Source: a virus. Taken from it: 52,100 nt of DNA. The notes below the pieces were generated by a model. That model was given only the letters and a program-made list of their open reading frames with translations. It was not told the origin of the DNA and did not search any database. Of this stretch, positions 6,159-14,140 are shown in pieces. Every line of letters begins with the position of its first letter. Position 1 is the stretch's first letter. The translations under genes and the position numbers were made by a program. The DNA is taken from the IMG/VR virus record IMGVR_UViG_3300020442_002375, positions 1 to 52,100 of that record; one strand, given 5' to 3'.

Positions 6159-6789
6159 AAAAATAAAAGCAAAAAAGAAAAAGAATAAATTTGCTAAAGT
6201 TTCGGAGGAAGAGTTTTTAAGAGTTTTAGATGTAATTACACGTAAATTAATACATAAATTTCGTTTTGGTTATCATAGCACTGAAGATATGAAACAGCAA
6301 GCTTCTATTTTTGCTTTGGAAGGTTTGGAGAAATATGATCATACAAGACCATTAGAAAATTTTCTGTGGACTCATGTGAGAAATAGGTTATTCAATTTTA
6401 AAAGAAATAATTATCAAAGGCCAGATAGTCCTTGCATTGGTTGTAAGTTTTATGATAAACATATGAAAAAATCTACTAATGGATGTTTAGAATTTAGCAA
6501 CAAATTAGATTGCGAAATATATAAGAATTGGTATGCTAGAAATGAGAATAAAAAGAATATTATGCAGCCTTCTTATATTGATAATGATCAGGAATTTTTC
6601 TATAAGTCAAATAGTGATTCGTGGATTGCTAATAAAGAAATAGTGGAATTTTTAGATAAAAACATTTCTGGGGAAAATAGAGAATATTATTTAAAACTAA
6701 AACATGGAGTCAAAATAAATAAAGATAAGATGGAAAAGCTAAAAGCGCATATTAGTAATTTGTTAGCACAAAAGGATAAAGATGAATAA
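6067..6789 (+). CDS. Phage sigma factor-like protein (late transcription candidate), 240 aa
   Basis: Residues about 65-115 resemble sigma-70 region 2: HSTEDMKQQASIFALEGLEK, then YDHTRPLENFLWTHVRNRLF and NFKR, as in the phage late sigma group that includes T4 gp55. The first 45 residues are extremely Lys-rich. Four cysteines (C123, C126, C140, C149) form a likely zinc knuckle inserted after region 2. No Shine-Dalgarno site precedes the ATG at 6067, which lies within the upstream gene, so translation may depend on coupling. Position at the head of the morphogenesis block suits a regulator that directs host RNA polymerase to late promoters. The region-2 match is by eye; a clear region 4 is not seen. 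Confidence 0.6.
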   Translation: MSKKPTKTKKKQELKTQKKKKSTRTKPQGSKKIKAKKKKNKFAKVSEEEFLRVLDVITRKLIHKFRFGYHSTEDMKQQASIFALEGLEKYDHTRPLENFLWTHVRNRLFNFKRNNYQRPDSPCIGCKFYDKHMKKSTNGCLEFSNKLDCEIYKNWYARNENKKNIMQPSYIDNDQEFFYKSNSDSWIANKEIVEFLDKNISGENREYYLKLKHGVKINKDKMEKLKAHISNLLAQKDKDE

Positions 6790-7606
6790 AAAGCCAGCTC
6801 CTAAAAAACGTGGACAATTGGGATTAACAGAAGAACAGTTTATACGTGATAATTATGGAATATTATCAGTAGAAGAAATAGCGGAACATTTGAATAGAAG
6901 TGTTGCTCCGATTAATAGATTTATTACGGAAAATAATGTATTTTCAAATAGCGAAGAAGCAAAGGATTATGAAACATTAAAACAAAAGCTACACGGTAAA
7001 TCTTTTTGGCACGAAATTACAAATCAGTTTGATGAAACAAGTGGTGAATTAGAATATTTTGAAAGCACTTGGATCAATCTAATGAAACAGTTTAGAGAAG
7101 ATGTTTTAGCAGCAGAAGAATTACAGATTAAACAATTTATTACTATTGATATCTTGATCAATAGAAGCATGAAGGAACGAAAAAGACACATATCGGAAAC
7201 AGAAAAACTTCAAAAATTAGTGGATGATGAATACGCAAAAGATGAAGAAGATAGGGATATTCCAAAGCTTACTAATTTAGAGACACAACTTAGTTTTGCC
7301 AGAAATAGTATAGCAAATTATACAAACGAGTATACAAAACTTTTAAACGAGCAACAAAAGATAAGTAAAGACCTTAAGGCCACCAGAGAACAAAGAATTA
7401 AAAGAATTGAAGATGGTAAAAGTAGCTGGATTGGATTAATCAGAATGTTGGAAGATGAAGACATAAGAGAAAAAGAAGGTAAGGAAATGGAGATACTCAA
7501 AGAAGCTACTAATAAATTTAAAAGCGACTTAACCGAGTATCATGAATATGAAGACGGCGGCGTGGATCAACCTTTTCTAACTCCAGAAAGTGTTAAAGAT
7601 GAATAA
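6782..7606 (+). CDS. HTH plus coiled-coil protein; terminase small subunit candidate, 274 aa
   Basis: The N-terminus (residues about 10-50) is a helix-turn-helix: LTEEQFIRDNYGILSVEEIA then EHLNRSVAPINRFITENN. The rest is long, charged and mostly helical, with coiled-coil character between about residues 100 and 240. It overlaps the sigma-like gene by eight bases (ATGAATAA). A DNA-binding N-terminus followed by helical oligomerising segments, located upstream of the large terminase, is the usual plan of a terminase small subunit, but four genes lie between. It could instead be a regulator. The HTH resembles the one in the 5666-5869 protein. Confidence 0.45.
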   Translation: MNKKPAPKKRGQLGLTEEQFIRDNYGILSVEEIAEHLNRSVAPINRFITENNVFSNSEEAKDYETLKQKLHGKSFWHEITNQFDETSGELEYFESTWINLMKQFREDVLAAEELQIKQFITIDILINRSMKERKRHISETEKLQKLVDDEYAKDEEDRDIPKLTNLETQLSFARNSIANYTNEYTKLLNEQQKISKDLKATREQRIKRIEDGKSSWIGLIRMLEDEDIREKEGKEMEILKEATNKFKSDLTEYHEYEDGGVDQPFLTPESVKDE

Positions 7607-8597
7607 AAAGGCTTGTGTGACTGGGATAACAGGACAAGACGGTAGCTATTTAGCAGAGAACTTGATATCGAGAGGATATGAGGTTGTGGGGCTTCATAGA
7701 CGCAACAGCACCAATAATTTCGGTAGAATAAATCATTTAATAGGACATAAACTTTTCCATTTACAAGAATTTGATATTACAGATCCTTCTTGTGTTTCTC
7801 AAATTGTTATACAAAATGATCCAGATGAATTTTATAATCTGGCAGCACAAAGTCATGTTGGAACTAGTTTTAAGCAACCATCTACTACTTTCAATATAAA
7901 CACTTGCGGGGTAGTAAACATATTAGAAGCTATTCGTAACTATAATCCTGGAATTAGATTTTACCAAGCTAGCACAAGCGAAATGTTCGGATGTAACTTT
8001 AGTTTCGATGAAAAGCAAGGTAAGTATCAAGACGAAGAAACCCCATTTAGTCCGCAAAGTCCTTATGCTGTAGCTAAAGTAGCAAGTCATCACACGGTAA
8101 AGCTATATAGAGACAGTTATGGTCTTTATGCTTGTAGCGGAATATTATTTAATCATGAAAGTCCTAGAAGAGGAGAAAATTTTGTTACTCGAAAAATAAC
8201 AAAATACATTGGACGACTCATCAATAATAAATTAGTAGAGTCCAATGAAAAATTAAAACTAGGTAATATTTATTCCTACAGAGATTGGGGACACGCAAAA
8301 GATTATGTAGAAGCTATGAGAATGATGCTGAACCAAGAAGTTCCAGAAGATTATGTTATCGCCACAGGCGAAGAACACAGTGTTCAAGAGTTTTTAAGAG
8401 AAGCTTTTGAGTATCTTGATTTAAACTACGAAGACTTCGTAGAAATAGATGAAAATCTATTTAGACCAGCAGAAGTGGATTATTTAAGAGGTCATGCTTT
8501 TAAGGCGAAAAAGAAACTAGGATGGACTCCCCACATTAGTTTTAGTGCGCTAGTGAAAGAAATGGTAGACGCGGATTGTAAGCTGTATGATGTATAG
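7599..8597 (+). CDS. gmd: GDP-mannose 4,6-dehydratase
   Basis: The enzyme removes water from GDP-D-mannose to give GDP-4-keto-6-deoxy-D-mannose, the first committed step to GDP-L-fucose. Starting at 7599 the 332-residue protein begins MNKKACVTGITGQDGSYLAE, with the cofactor loop GxxGxxG at residues 9-15. The catalytic Tyr156-x3-Lys160 lies in SPYAVAK, followed by FNHESPRRGENFVTRKIT, a hallmark of the family. The start at 7599 gives the standard N-terminus and an eight-base overlap with the previous stop; the ATG at 7590 is less likely. With fcl at 4731-5669 the pathway is complete. Gmd products can also feed other 6-deoxy sugars such as GDP-rhamnose or perosamine. Confidence 0.95.
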   Translation: MNKKACVTGITGQDGSYLAENLISRGYEVVGLHRRNSTNNFGRINHLIGHKLFHLQEFDITDPSCVSQIVIQNDPDEFYNLAAQSHVGTSFKQPSTTFNINTCGVVNILEAIRNYNPGIRFYQASTSEMFGCNFSFDEKQGKYQDEETPFSPQSPYAVAKVASHHTVKLYRDSYGLYACSGILFNHESPRRGENFVTRKITKYIGRLINNKLVESNEKLKLGNIYSYRDWGHAKDYVEAMRMMLNQEVPEDYVIATGEEHSVQEFLREAFEYLDLNYEDFVEIDENLFRPAEVDYLRGHAFKAKKKLGWTPHISFSALVKEMVDADCKLYDV

Positions 8598-8865
8598 AAA
8601 TTACGACGACCCATTATATAAGAATTTTAGAAAAAAAGTATTAGCAAGAGACAAATACACTTGTCAATGGCAAGGGTGTAAAAGTAAAAAGAAATTAAAT
8701 GTACATCATATTAAAACCTGGGCAGAATATCCTGGGTTTAGATACGAGGTAAGTAATGGTATAACTTTGTGTAGAGCTCATCACGACATGATCAAAGGTT
8801 TAGAACATGTTTATGAATCTGTTTTTTCCAAAATAGTATACAACAATGGCAAACGAAGACTTTAA
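8587..8865 (+). CDS. HNH endonuclease, 92 aa
   Basis: This is a compact HNH domain. Cys26 and Cys31 form the first zinc pair, His40-His41 stand in NVHHIKTW, Asn57 in SNGITLC, and Cys62, His65 and His66 complete the second zinc and metal site (CRAHHD). All motif residues are present, so it should cut or nick DNA. HNH proteins encoded beside the terminase are needed for packaging-end cleavage in several cos phages, and that role is plausible here. A free-standing homing-type nuclease is the alternative. The gene overlaps the end of gmd by eleven bases and lacks a strong Shine-Dalgarno site. Confidence 0.85.
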   Translation: MMYRNYDDPLYKNFRKKVLARDKYTCQWQGCKSKKKLNVHHIKTWAEYPGFRYEVSNGITLCRAHHDMIKGLEHVYESVFSKIVYNNGKRRL

Positions 8866-9328
8866 TATAATAGTTGACACAAGAGAACAACAACCGTGGA
8901 ATTTTAAGACATATGGTACTGTATCACAAAAATTAGATACGGGAGACTATAGTATTGAAGGGCTAGAGAATTTAGTAGCTATTGAGAGGAAAAAGAGTGT
9001 CAATGAATTTGCAACCAATATTACAGAAAAACGATTTAAAGATTGGGTAGAAAGATTAGGAAATGTGGAATTTGCATTTGTTCTTTTGGAATTTGGTTTG
9101 GAAGATGTTTTGAGATATCCTGCAGGATCTAGCATACCTAAAAGAATGTGGAACAAAATTAAAATAAGTCCAAATTTTATAATTAAGAACTTGTTAGATT
9201 TGCAGTTAAAACATAATATAAAAGTGATGTTTTGCGAGAATCATCATTTTGCTGAACATTTAGCGGAACAAATTTTTAAACGTATTTATTATATAGATAA
9301 AAATAGGAGAGATGACAATGAAACTTGA
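8846..9328 (+). CDS. ERCC4-type (XPF/MUS81 family) nuclease, 160 aa
   Basis: The motifs of the ERCC4 nuclease fold appear in order: IIVDTREQQPW (Asp11, Arg13, Glu14), KLDTGDYSIEG (GDY at 33-35), then VAIERKKSVNEF (Glu47-Arg48-Lys49), followed by an Arg/Phe helix with RFKDWVERLG. These match the GDxnERKxxxD core that binds metal and cuts branched DNA. There is no helix-hairpin-helix tail, so it is a minimal catalytic domain, as in some phage proteins. It overlaps the HNH gene by twenty bases. It probably resolves branched replication or recombination intermediates before packaging; that role is inferred from family and location. Confidence 0.85.
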   Translation: MANEDFNIIVDTREQQPWNFKTYGTVSQKLDTGDYSIEGLENLVAIERKKSVNEFATNITEKRFKDWVERLGNVEFAFVLLEFGLEDVLRYPAGSSIPKRMWNKIKISPNFIIKNLLDLQLKHNIKVMFCENHHFAEHLAEQIFKRIYYIDKNRRDDNET

Positions 9329-9893
9329 TAAGCCAGTACAATTAAGACAGGAGCCTTTTACAGACCCTAAAGGGAATTTACAGCAACCCGACCCTTTTAC
9401 ACTAGAAGAATTACAAATTACATATTGGGATCAGCCATGGACAAAACAAATTGGCGTACAAATTATGAGGGTTCCAACACAGGTAACATTATTTGCTGGA
9501 GAAGCATATGACGCTTTAGGAGACAATAGGTCTCTAAGTTTATTCCAGACAAAACTAAAGGAGCTTATGGGAGAAAATCCTCAAGCATATCTGCAAAACC
9601 TTTTCCCTAAAACATTGGAATCTGATCCTGATGGACCTGGAGCTATTTTAGCTGGTATGATTAGTGCGATGGGCATTAAGAGTACTCCTAACTGCAGTTG
9701 TAAAAGACACGCCTTGGAGATGAATAATAATGGACCAGATTGGTGTGAAGAAAATTTAGGAACGATTTTAGATTGGTTAAATGAAGAAGCTCAAAAAAGG
9801 AATCTCCCTTTCGTCAGGACGGTTGCTAAACTTATGGTTCAAAGGGCTATTAATAAGTCCAGAAGACTAAAGAAAAAGAAACAGAATGGCTAA
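9318..9893 (+). CDS. Unknown protein with Cys motif upstream of terminase, 191 aa
   Basis: The start at 9318 is preferred because AGGAGAG lies six bases upstream; the ATG at 9312 is too close to it. The protein begins MKLDKPVQLRQEPFTDPKG. Its middle is helical, with a Cys-rich stretch (CSCKRHALEMNNNGPDWCEE) that may bind metal, and it ends with a very basic helix (SRRLKKKKQNG). The last bases overlap the terminase ATG by eight bases (ATGGCTAA), which suggests coupling to TerL and perhaps a packaging role. I do not recognise a named family. Confidence 0.7.
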   Translation: MKLDKPVQLRQEPFTDPKGNLQQPDPFTLEELQITYWDQPWTKQIGVQIMRVPTQVTLFAGEAYDALGDNRSLSLFQTKLKELMGENPQAYLQNLFPKTLESDPDGPGAILAGMISAMGIKSTPNCSCKRHALEMNNNGPDWCEENLGTILDWLNEEAQKRNLPFVRTVAKLMVQRAINKSRRLKKKKQNG

Positions 9894-11916
9894 AGAAAAA
9901 ACTACTTTTGATGATGCTTGGTTAGGCTTAGGTGATTTAAGTCAATTAGATATCGATCATAATCCTATGATACATAGGACCAAAGACGATATTGAAAGAC
10001 CTGACGCTCATTTAATGAGACTTATTAGAGATCCTTTATATTTAGGTTCTACTTGTAAGATCCTATTTAATATACAACTTCATCCGATACAAGTTGCTAT
10101 ACTACAAGAGTTTTGGACTCGTCCTTTCCCTATGTTTGTGGCTAGTCGTGGTTTTGGTAAATCTTTCTTAATGAGCCTTTATTGTATTTTAAAATGCACA
10201 TTTGTACCAGGAACTAAAATAGTTGTCGTAGGTGCTGCTTTTAGACAGAGTAAAATACTTTTTGAATATATGGAGACTATATGGAGAAACAGTCCTATAC
10301 TTAGAAGTATATTTTCTGGCAATGAAGATGGCCCTAGAAGAGATGTAGACAGATGTACTTTAAGATTAGGTGATAGTTGGACTATTGCTGTTCCTATGGG
10401 TGATGGAAGCAAAATTAGAGGTCTCAGGGCACATATTATTATTGCTGACGAATTTGCGTCTATATCACCAGATATTTACGAGACTGTTGTTGCTGGTTTT
10501 GCTGCTGTTAGTGCTACTCCTATTGAAAACGTTAAAGAACAAGCAAAGAAGCAAGCTATGATTGAAGCAGGAGTTTGGAATGAAAGTCTGGAAGAATTAA
10601 GCACTCCCAAAAGCAATCAAGCTATTATTAGTGGTACAGCCGATTATGGTTTCAAGCACTTTGCACAATACTGGAATAGATATAAAAGAATTATTAGAAG
10701 TCAAGGAGATATGCAGAAGCTGGAAGAAATATTTAAAGGCGAGGTACCAGAAAATTTTAATTGGAAGGACTATAGTATTATTAGAGTTCCGTATGAGCTA
10801 ATACCAAAAGGTTTTATGGATGATAAACAGGTAGCTAGGGCTAAAGCTACAATTCATACAGGTATTTATAATATGGAATATGCTGCCTGTTTTGTAAATG
10901 ATAGTGATGGATTTTTTAAGAGAACATTAATAGAATCTTGTGTTGCAAATGAAACTAATCCTATTATGATAGGCGAACAAAAAATAGTATTTGATGCAGT
11001 TAATAAGGGTAAACCAAATAGACAATATGTATATGGAATTGACCCAGCTTCGGAAAAAGATAACTTTAGTATTGTTGTTTTAGAAGTACATCCGGACCAT
11101 AGTAGAATAGTTTATGTGTGGACTACTAATAGGGTAAATTTCAAAGATAGACAAAAAACAGGAACAGTTAAAGAACATGATTTTTATAATTTCTGTGCTA
11201 GAAAAATTAGGGACTTAATGAAAGTCTTTCCTCCTGTTCTTATAGGTTTGGATGCACAGGGTGGTGGTATAGCTATTGAAGAAGCTTTACATGATCCTAG
11301 TAATTTGCAAGAAGGAGAAAATTTAATATTACCAGTAATTAATCCAGATAAACAAAAAGATACAGATGGTCAAGCAGGTTTACATATTCTAGATATGGTA
11401 CAGTTTGCTAAGGCTGATTGGACAGCACAAGCTAATCATGGATTAAGAAAAGATTTCGAAGATAAAGTCTTATTATTTCCCAGATTTGACAACTTAACTT
11501 TGGGAATAGAATTAGAAAAAGAAGGTAAAAATGTACTTGAATCTTCATTAGATAATCTTTATGATAATGTTAGTGACTGTATTTTAGAAATTGAGGAATT
11601 GAAAAACGAATTGACTACAATCGTAATGAGTCAGACTAGCACAGGACCAAATGCGAGAGACAGATGGGATACTCCGGAAGTCAAACTGCAAAATGGTAAA
11701 AAGGGTAGATTAAGAAAGGATAGGTATAGTTCTTTGTTGATTGCTAATATGATGGCTAGACAGGTAAAAAGCCCTGATTTACGTCCTAACTTTGATATGA
11801 TCGGTGGTAATTTGAGAGATGTTCCTAAACAAAAGGGAGATATGTATAAAGGGCCAGAATGGTTTACATCGGCTGTAAATCAAGATGATATATATCTTGG
11901 TGTATACAGACAATAG
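9886..11916 (+). CDS. terL: Terminase large subunit (packaging ATPase/nuclease)
   Basis: TerL pumps DNA into the prohead and cuts the concatemer. The 676-residue protein has an ATPase domain with Walker A SRGFGKS at residues 87-93 and Walker B IIIADEFAS with Asp188 and Glu189. The RuvC-like nuclease domain begins at YGIDPASEKDNFS (Asp386) and continues through IGLDAQGGG (Asp456). The Walker A is the SRxxGKS variant usual for phage terminases. There is no sign of an intein or frameshift. It stands directly upstream of the portal gene, the normal order. Confidence 0.95.
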   Translation: MAKEKTTFDDAWLGLGDLSQLDIDHNPMIHRTKDDIERPDAHLMRLIRDPLYLGSTCKILFNIQLHPIQVAILQEFWTRPFPMFVASRGFGKSFLMSLYCILKCTFVPGTKIVVVGAAFRQSKILFEYMETIWRNSPILRSIFSGNEDGPRRDVDRCTLRLGDSWTIAVPMGDGSKIRGLRAHIIIADEFASISPDIYETVVAGFAAVSATPIENVKEQAKKQAMIEAGVWNESLEELSTPKSNQAIISGTADYGFKHFAQYWNRYKRIIRSQGDMQKLEEIFKGEVPENFNWKDYSIIRVPYELIPKGFMDDKQVARAKATIHTGIYNMEYAACFVNDSDGFFKRTLIESCVANETNPIMIGEQKIVFDAVNKGKPNRQYVYGIDPASEKDNFSIVVLEVHPDHSRIVYVWTTNRVNFKDRQKTGTVKEHDFYNFCARKIRDLMKVFPPVLIGLDAQGGGIAIEEALHDPSNLQEGENLILPVINPDKQKDTDGQAGLHILDMVQFAKADWTAQANHGLRKDFEDKVLLFPRFDNLTLGIELEKEGKNVLESSLDNLYDNVSDCILEIEELKNELTTIVMSQTSTGPNARDRWDTPEVKLQNGKKGRLRKDRYSSLLIANMMARQVKSPDLRPNFDMIGGNLRDVPKQKGDMYKGPEWFTSAVNQDDIYLGVYRQ

Positions 11917-11948
11917 AATCACAATACTATTACATTTGAAACGAGCAT

Positions 11949-14138
11949 ATGTCAGAAGAAAAAAAAGAACAAAACGAAAAAATTAAAGATGCAGAGCCTC
12001 TACAAAAAGAAGAGGCTTATGTTTTATGGGGAGATGACGACGGTAGCAGAAATGAAGCCATGAAAGCTTCTGCTGGAGCATTAGAAGAATATGATGCTAT
12101 ACATTCTGCAAAGGCGCACAGGTTTAGATCTGATTATTCTGGTCTAGATACTTCTACAGATGGTAGACCTGGATTGACTAGAAGTGATTATGATTACTTT
12201 CGTCCTTCCGAAAGAGTGCCAGTCAAGATTAAAGGTATTATTAGAAAAGCTGATGATATTTATCAAAGAGTAGGTTTGGTCAAAAATGTTATTGATCTTA
12301 TGGGAGACTTTGGGGCTCAAGGTATTAGATTAGTTCATAAAGTTAAAAAGACAGAAAGATTTTTCCAAGAATGGTTTAGAAGATGTAATGGTAAGGATAG
12401 AAGTGAAAGATTTTTAAACAACTTATATAAAACTGGTAATGTTGTTATCAATAGACAAACAGGCAAGCTTAGTACTAAATCTATAAATCAAATGTATGCT
12501 GCAAATGCTGCTGCTGATATATCTTTACTAAGCATTGATAATCCTGTAGCGTCAAGAGAAATTCCATGGATTTATACTTTTATTGATCCTTCTTGTGTCG
12601 ATGTTGCTGGTGGTGCTATGTCTTCATTTGTTCAGAATAAAACATATGAATTAACTTTACCGGCTCATTTAAGAAAACTTATTAATGCTCCTAAAACAGA
12701 TCAAGAAAGAGAAGTAATTGCCAATTTACCACCGGCTATTGTTGAAGCAGCTAAAAGCAAAAACAAATACCCATTAGATCCTATAAAGACTTTGGTCTAT
12801 CACTACAAGAAAGACGATTGGCAAAGCTGGGCATATCCTATGATATATGCAATCATGGATGATATTACTGTAATTGAAAAATTAAAGTTAGCAGATATGG
12901 CAGCTTTAGATGGGGCTATTTCAAATGTTAGAATATTTAAGTTGGGTAATCTTGAACATAGAATTGCACCTACAAAAAGTGCTACAGCAAAGCTAGCACA
13001 AATTCTTGGTAATAATGTTGGTGGCGGTACAATGGATTTAGTTTGGGGTCCGGATATTGAATTATTAGAATCTAAAACTAGTGTTCATCAATTTTTAGGA
13101 GAAGGCAAGTATACTCCTCACCTCAATAGTGTTTATGCTGGATTAGGTATTCCTCCTACTCTTACTGGCACATATGGTGCCGCAGGAACTACCAATAACT
13201 TTATTAGTTTAAAAACTTTGACACAAAGACTGCAATATGGAAGAGATGTATTAGCAGAATTTTGGGAACAAGAAATTAGAATCGTACAAAAGGCTATGGG
13301 TTTTGCTACTCCAGCAAGAATAGAATTTGACAGAATGGATTTGAGTAATGAAGAATCCGAAAAGGCTTTACTTATTCAATTAGCTGATAGAAGTATAATT
13401 TCTGAAGAGGTATTGAAGAAAAGATTTGGATTTGACGATGATATGGAAAATACAAGAGTTAAGAGAGAGCATAAAGCCAGAAAGAATAAAAAGATGCCAC
13501 CAAAGAATGGTCCATTTAGCGACAATGTTCTAGACTCATCTCTCAAGAAACTCGCATTACAATTAGGCTTAGCTACTCCTAGTGAAGTAGGTTTAGATTT
13601 ATTGCCTAACAAGAATGGTGAGAAAAATATGAACGATATTAAAAAAGAAATTGAATTAAGCAAACAGCCTAAAACTAAAACAGGTGTTCCTGGTGAAGGA
13701 AGACCTAAAAATTCTAAAGATACTGAAAAACGAAAAGAGAAACAATTTGCTCCTCAAACTGGTGCTAGTCTTATTCTTTGGGCGAATAAAGCACAAGACG
13801 ATATAGCTAAAGTTCTACATCCAATACTATTAGACTTTTATCAAAAGAAAAATCTTAGAAGTTTATCTAGCGAAGAGTATGATGAGTTAGACAGTATTAA
13901 AACAAAAATATTATTTACAATTAGCCCAAATACAAAAGTTAGTGAAGAAATTGTAAAGTCTTCTATGAACAAAATTAATAATCCCGAAATACATCATGCG
14001 ATTTCTATGTATGACAAATGGAGATTTAATCTACAATCTGAAATAAATGCTGAAATGTCTGTTGAAGAACAGAAGCAGGCAAAGGCCATATTTTATAGTT
14101 TGGTGTATTCATCTGATGTCCATTCTACGGAGAAATAA
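11949..14138 (+). CDS. Portal protein
   Basis: The 729-residue protein follows TerL and precedes the protease-scaffold, the standard place for the portal. Its central part has the portal look: a stem region with VGLVKNVIDLMGDFGAQGI, an alpha/beta wing, and GIPPTLTGTYGAAGTTNNF followed by a long helix (LTQRLQYGRDVLAEFWEQEI). The C-terminal 200 residues are charged, Lys-rich and probably flexible, including a GVPGEGRPKNSKDTEKRKEK stretch. Twelve copies would form the channel at the capsid vertex. The assignment rests on position, size and general pattern; no single diagnostic motif exists for this family. Confidence 0.88.
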   Translation: MSEEKKEQNEKIKDAEPLQKEEAYVLWGDDDGSRNEAMKASAGALEEYDAIHSAKAHRFRSDYSGLDTSTDGRPGLTRSDYDYFRPSERVPVKIKGIIRKADDIYQRVGLVKNVIDLMGDFGAQGIRLVHKVKKTERFFQEWFRRCNGKDRSERFLNNLYKTGNVVINRQTGKLSTKSINQMYAANAAADISLLSIDNPVASREIPWIYTFIDPSCVDVAGGAMSSFVQNKTYELTLPAHLRKLINAPKTDQEREVIANLPPAIVEAAKSKNKYPLDPIKTLVYHYKKDDWQSWAYPMIYAIMDDITVIEKLKLADMAALDGAISNVRIFKLGNLEHRIAPTKSATAKLAQILGNNVGGGTMDLVWGPDIELLESKTSVHQFLGEGKYTPHLNSVYAGLGIPPTLTGTYGAAGTTNNFISLKTLTQRLQYGRDVLAEFWEQEIRIVQKAMGFATPARIEFDRMDLSNEESEKALLIQLADRSIISEEVLKKRFGFDDDMENTRVKREHKARKNKKMPPKNGPFSDNVLDSSLKKLALQLGLATPSEVGLDLLPNKNGEKNMNDIKKEIELSKQPKTKTGVPGEGRPKNSKDTEKRKEKQFAPQTGASLILWANKAQDDIAKVLHPILLDFYQKKNLRSLSSEEYDELDSIKTKILFTISPNTKVSEEIVKSSMNKINNPEIHHAISMYDKWRFNLQSEINAEMSVEEQKQAKAIFYSLVYSSDVHSTEK

Positions 14139-14140
14139 TA

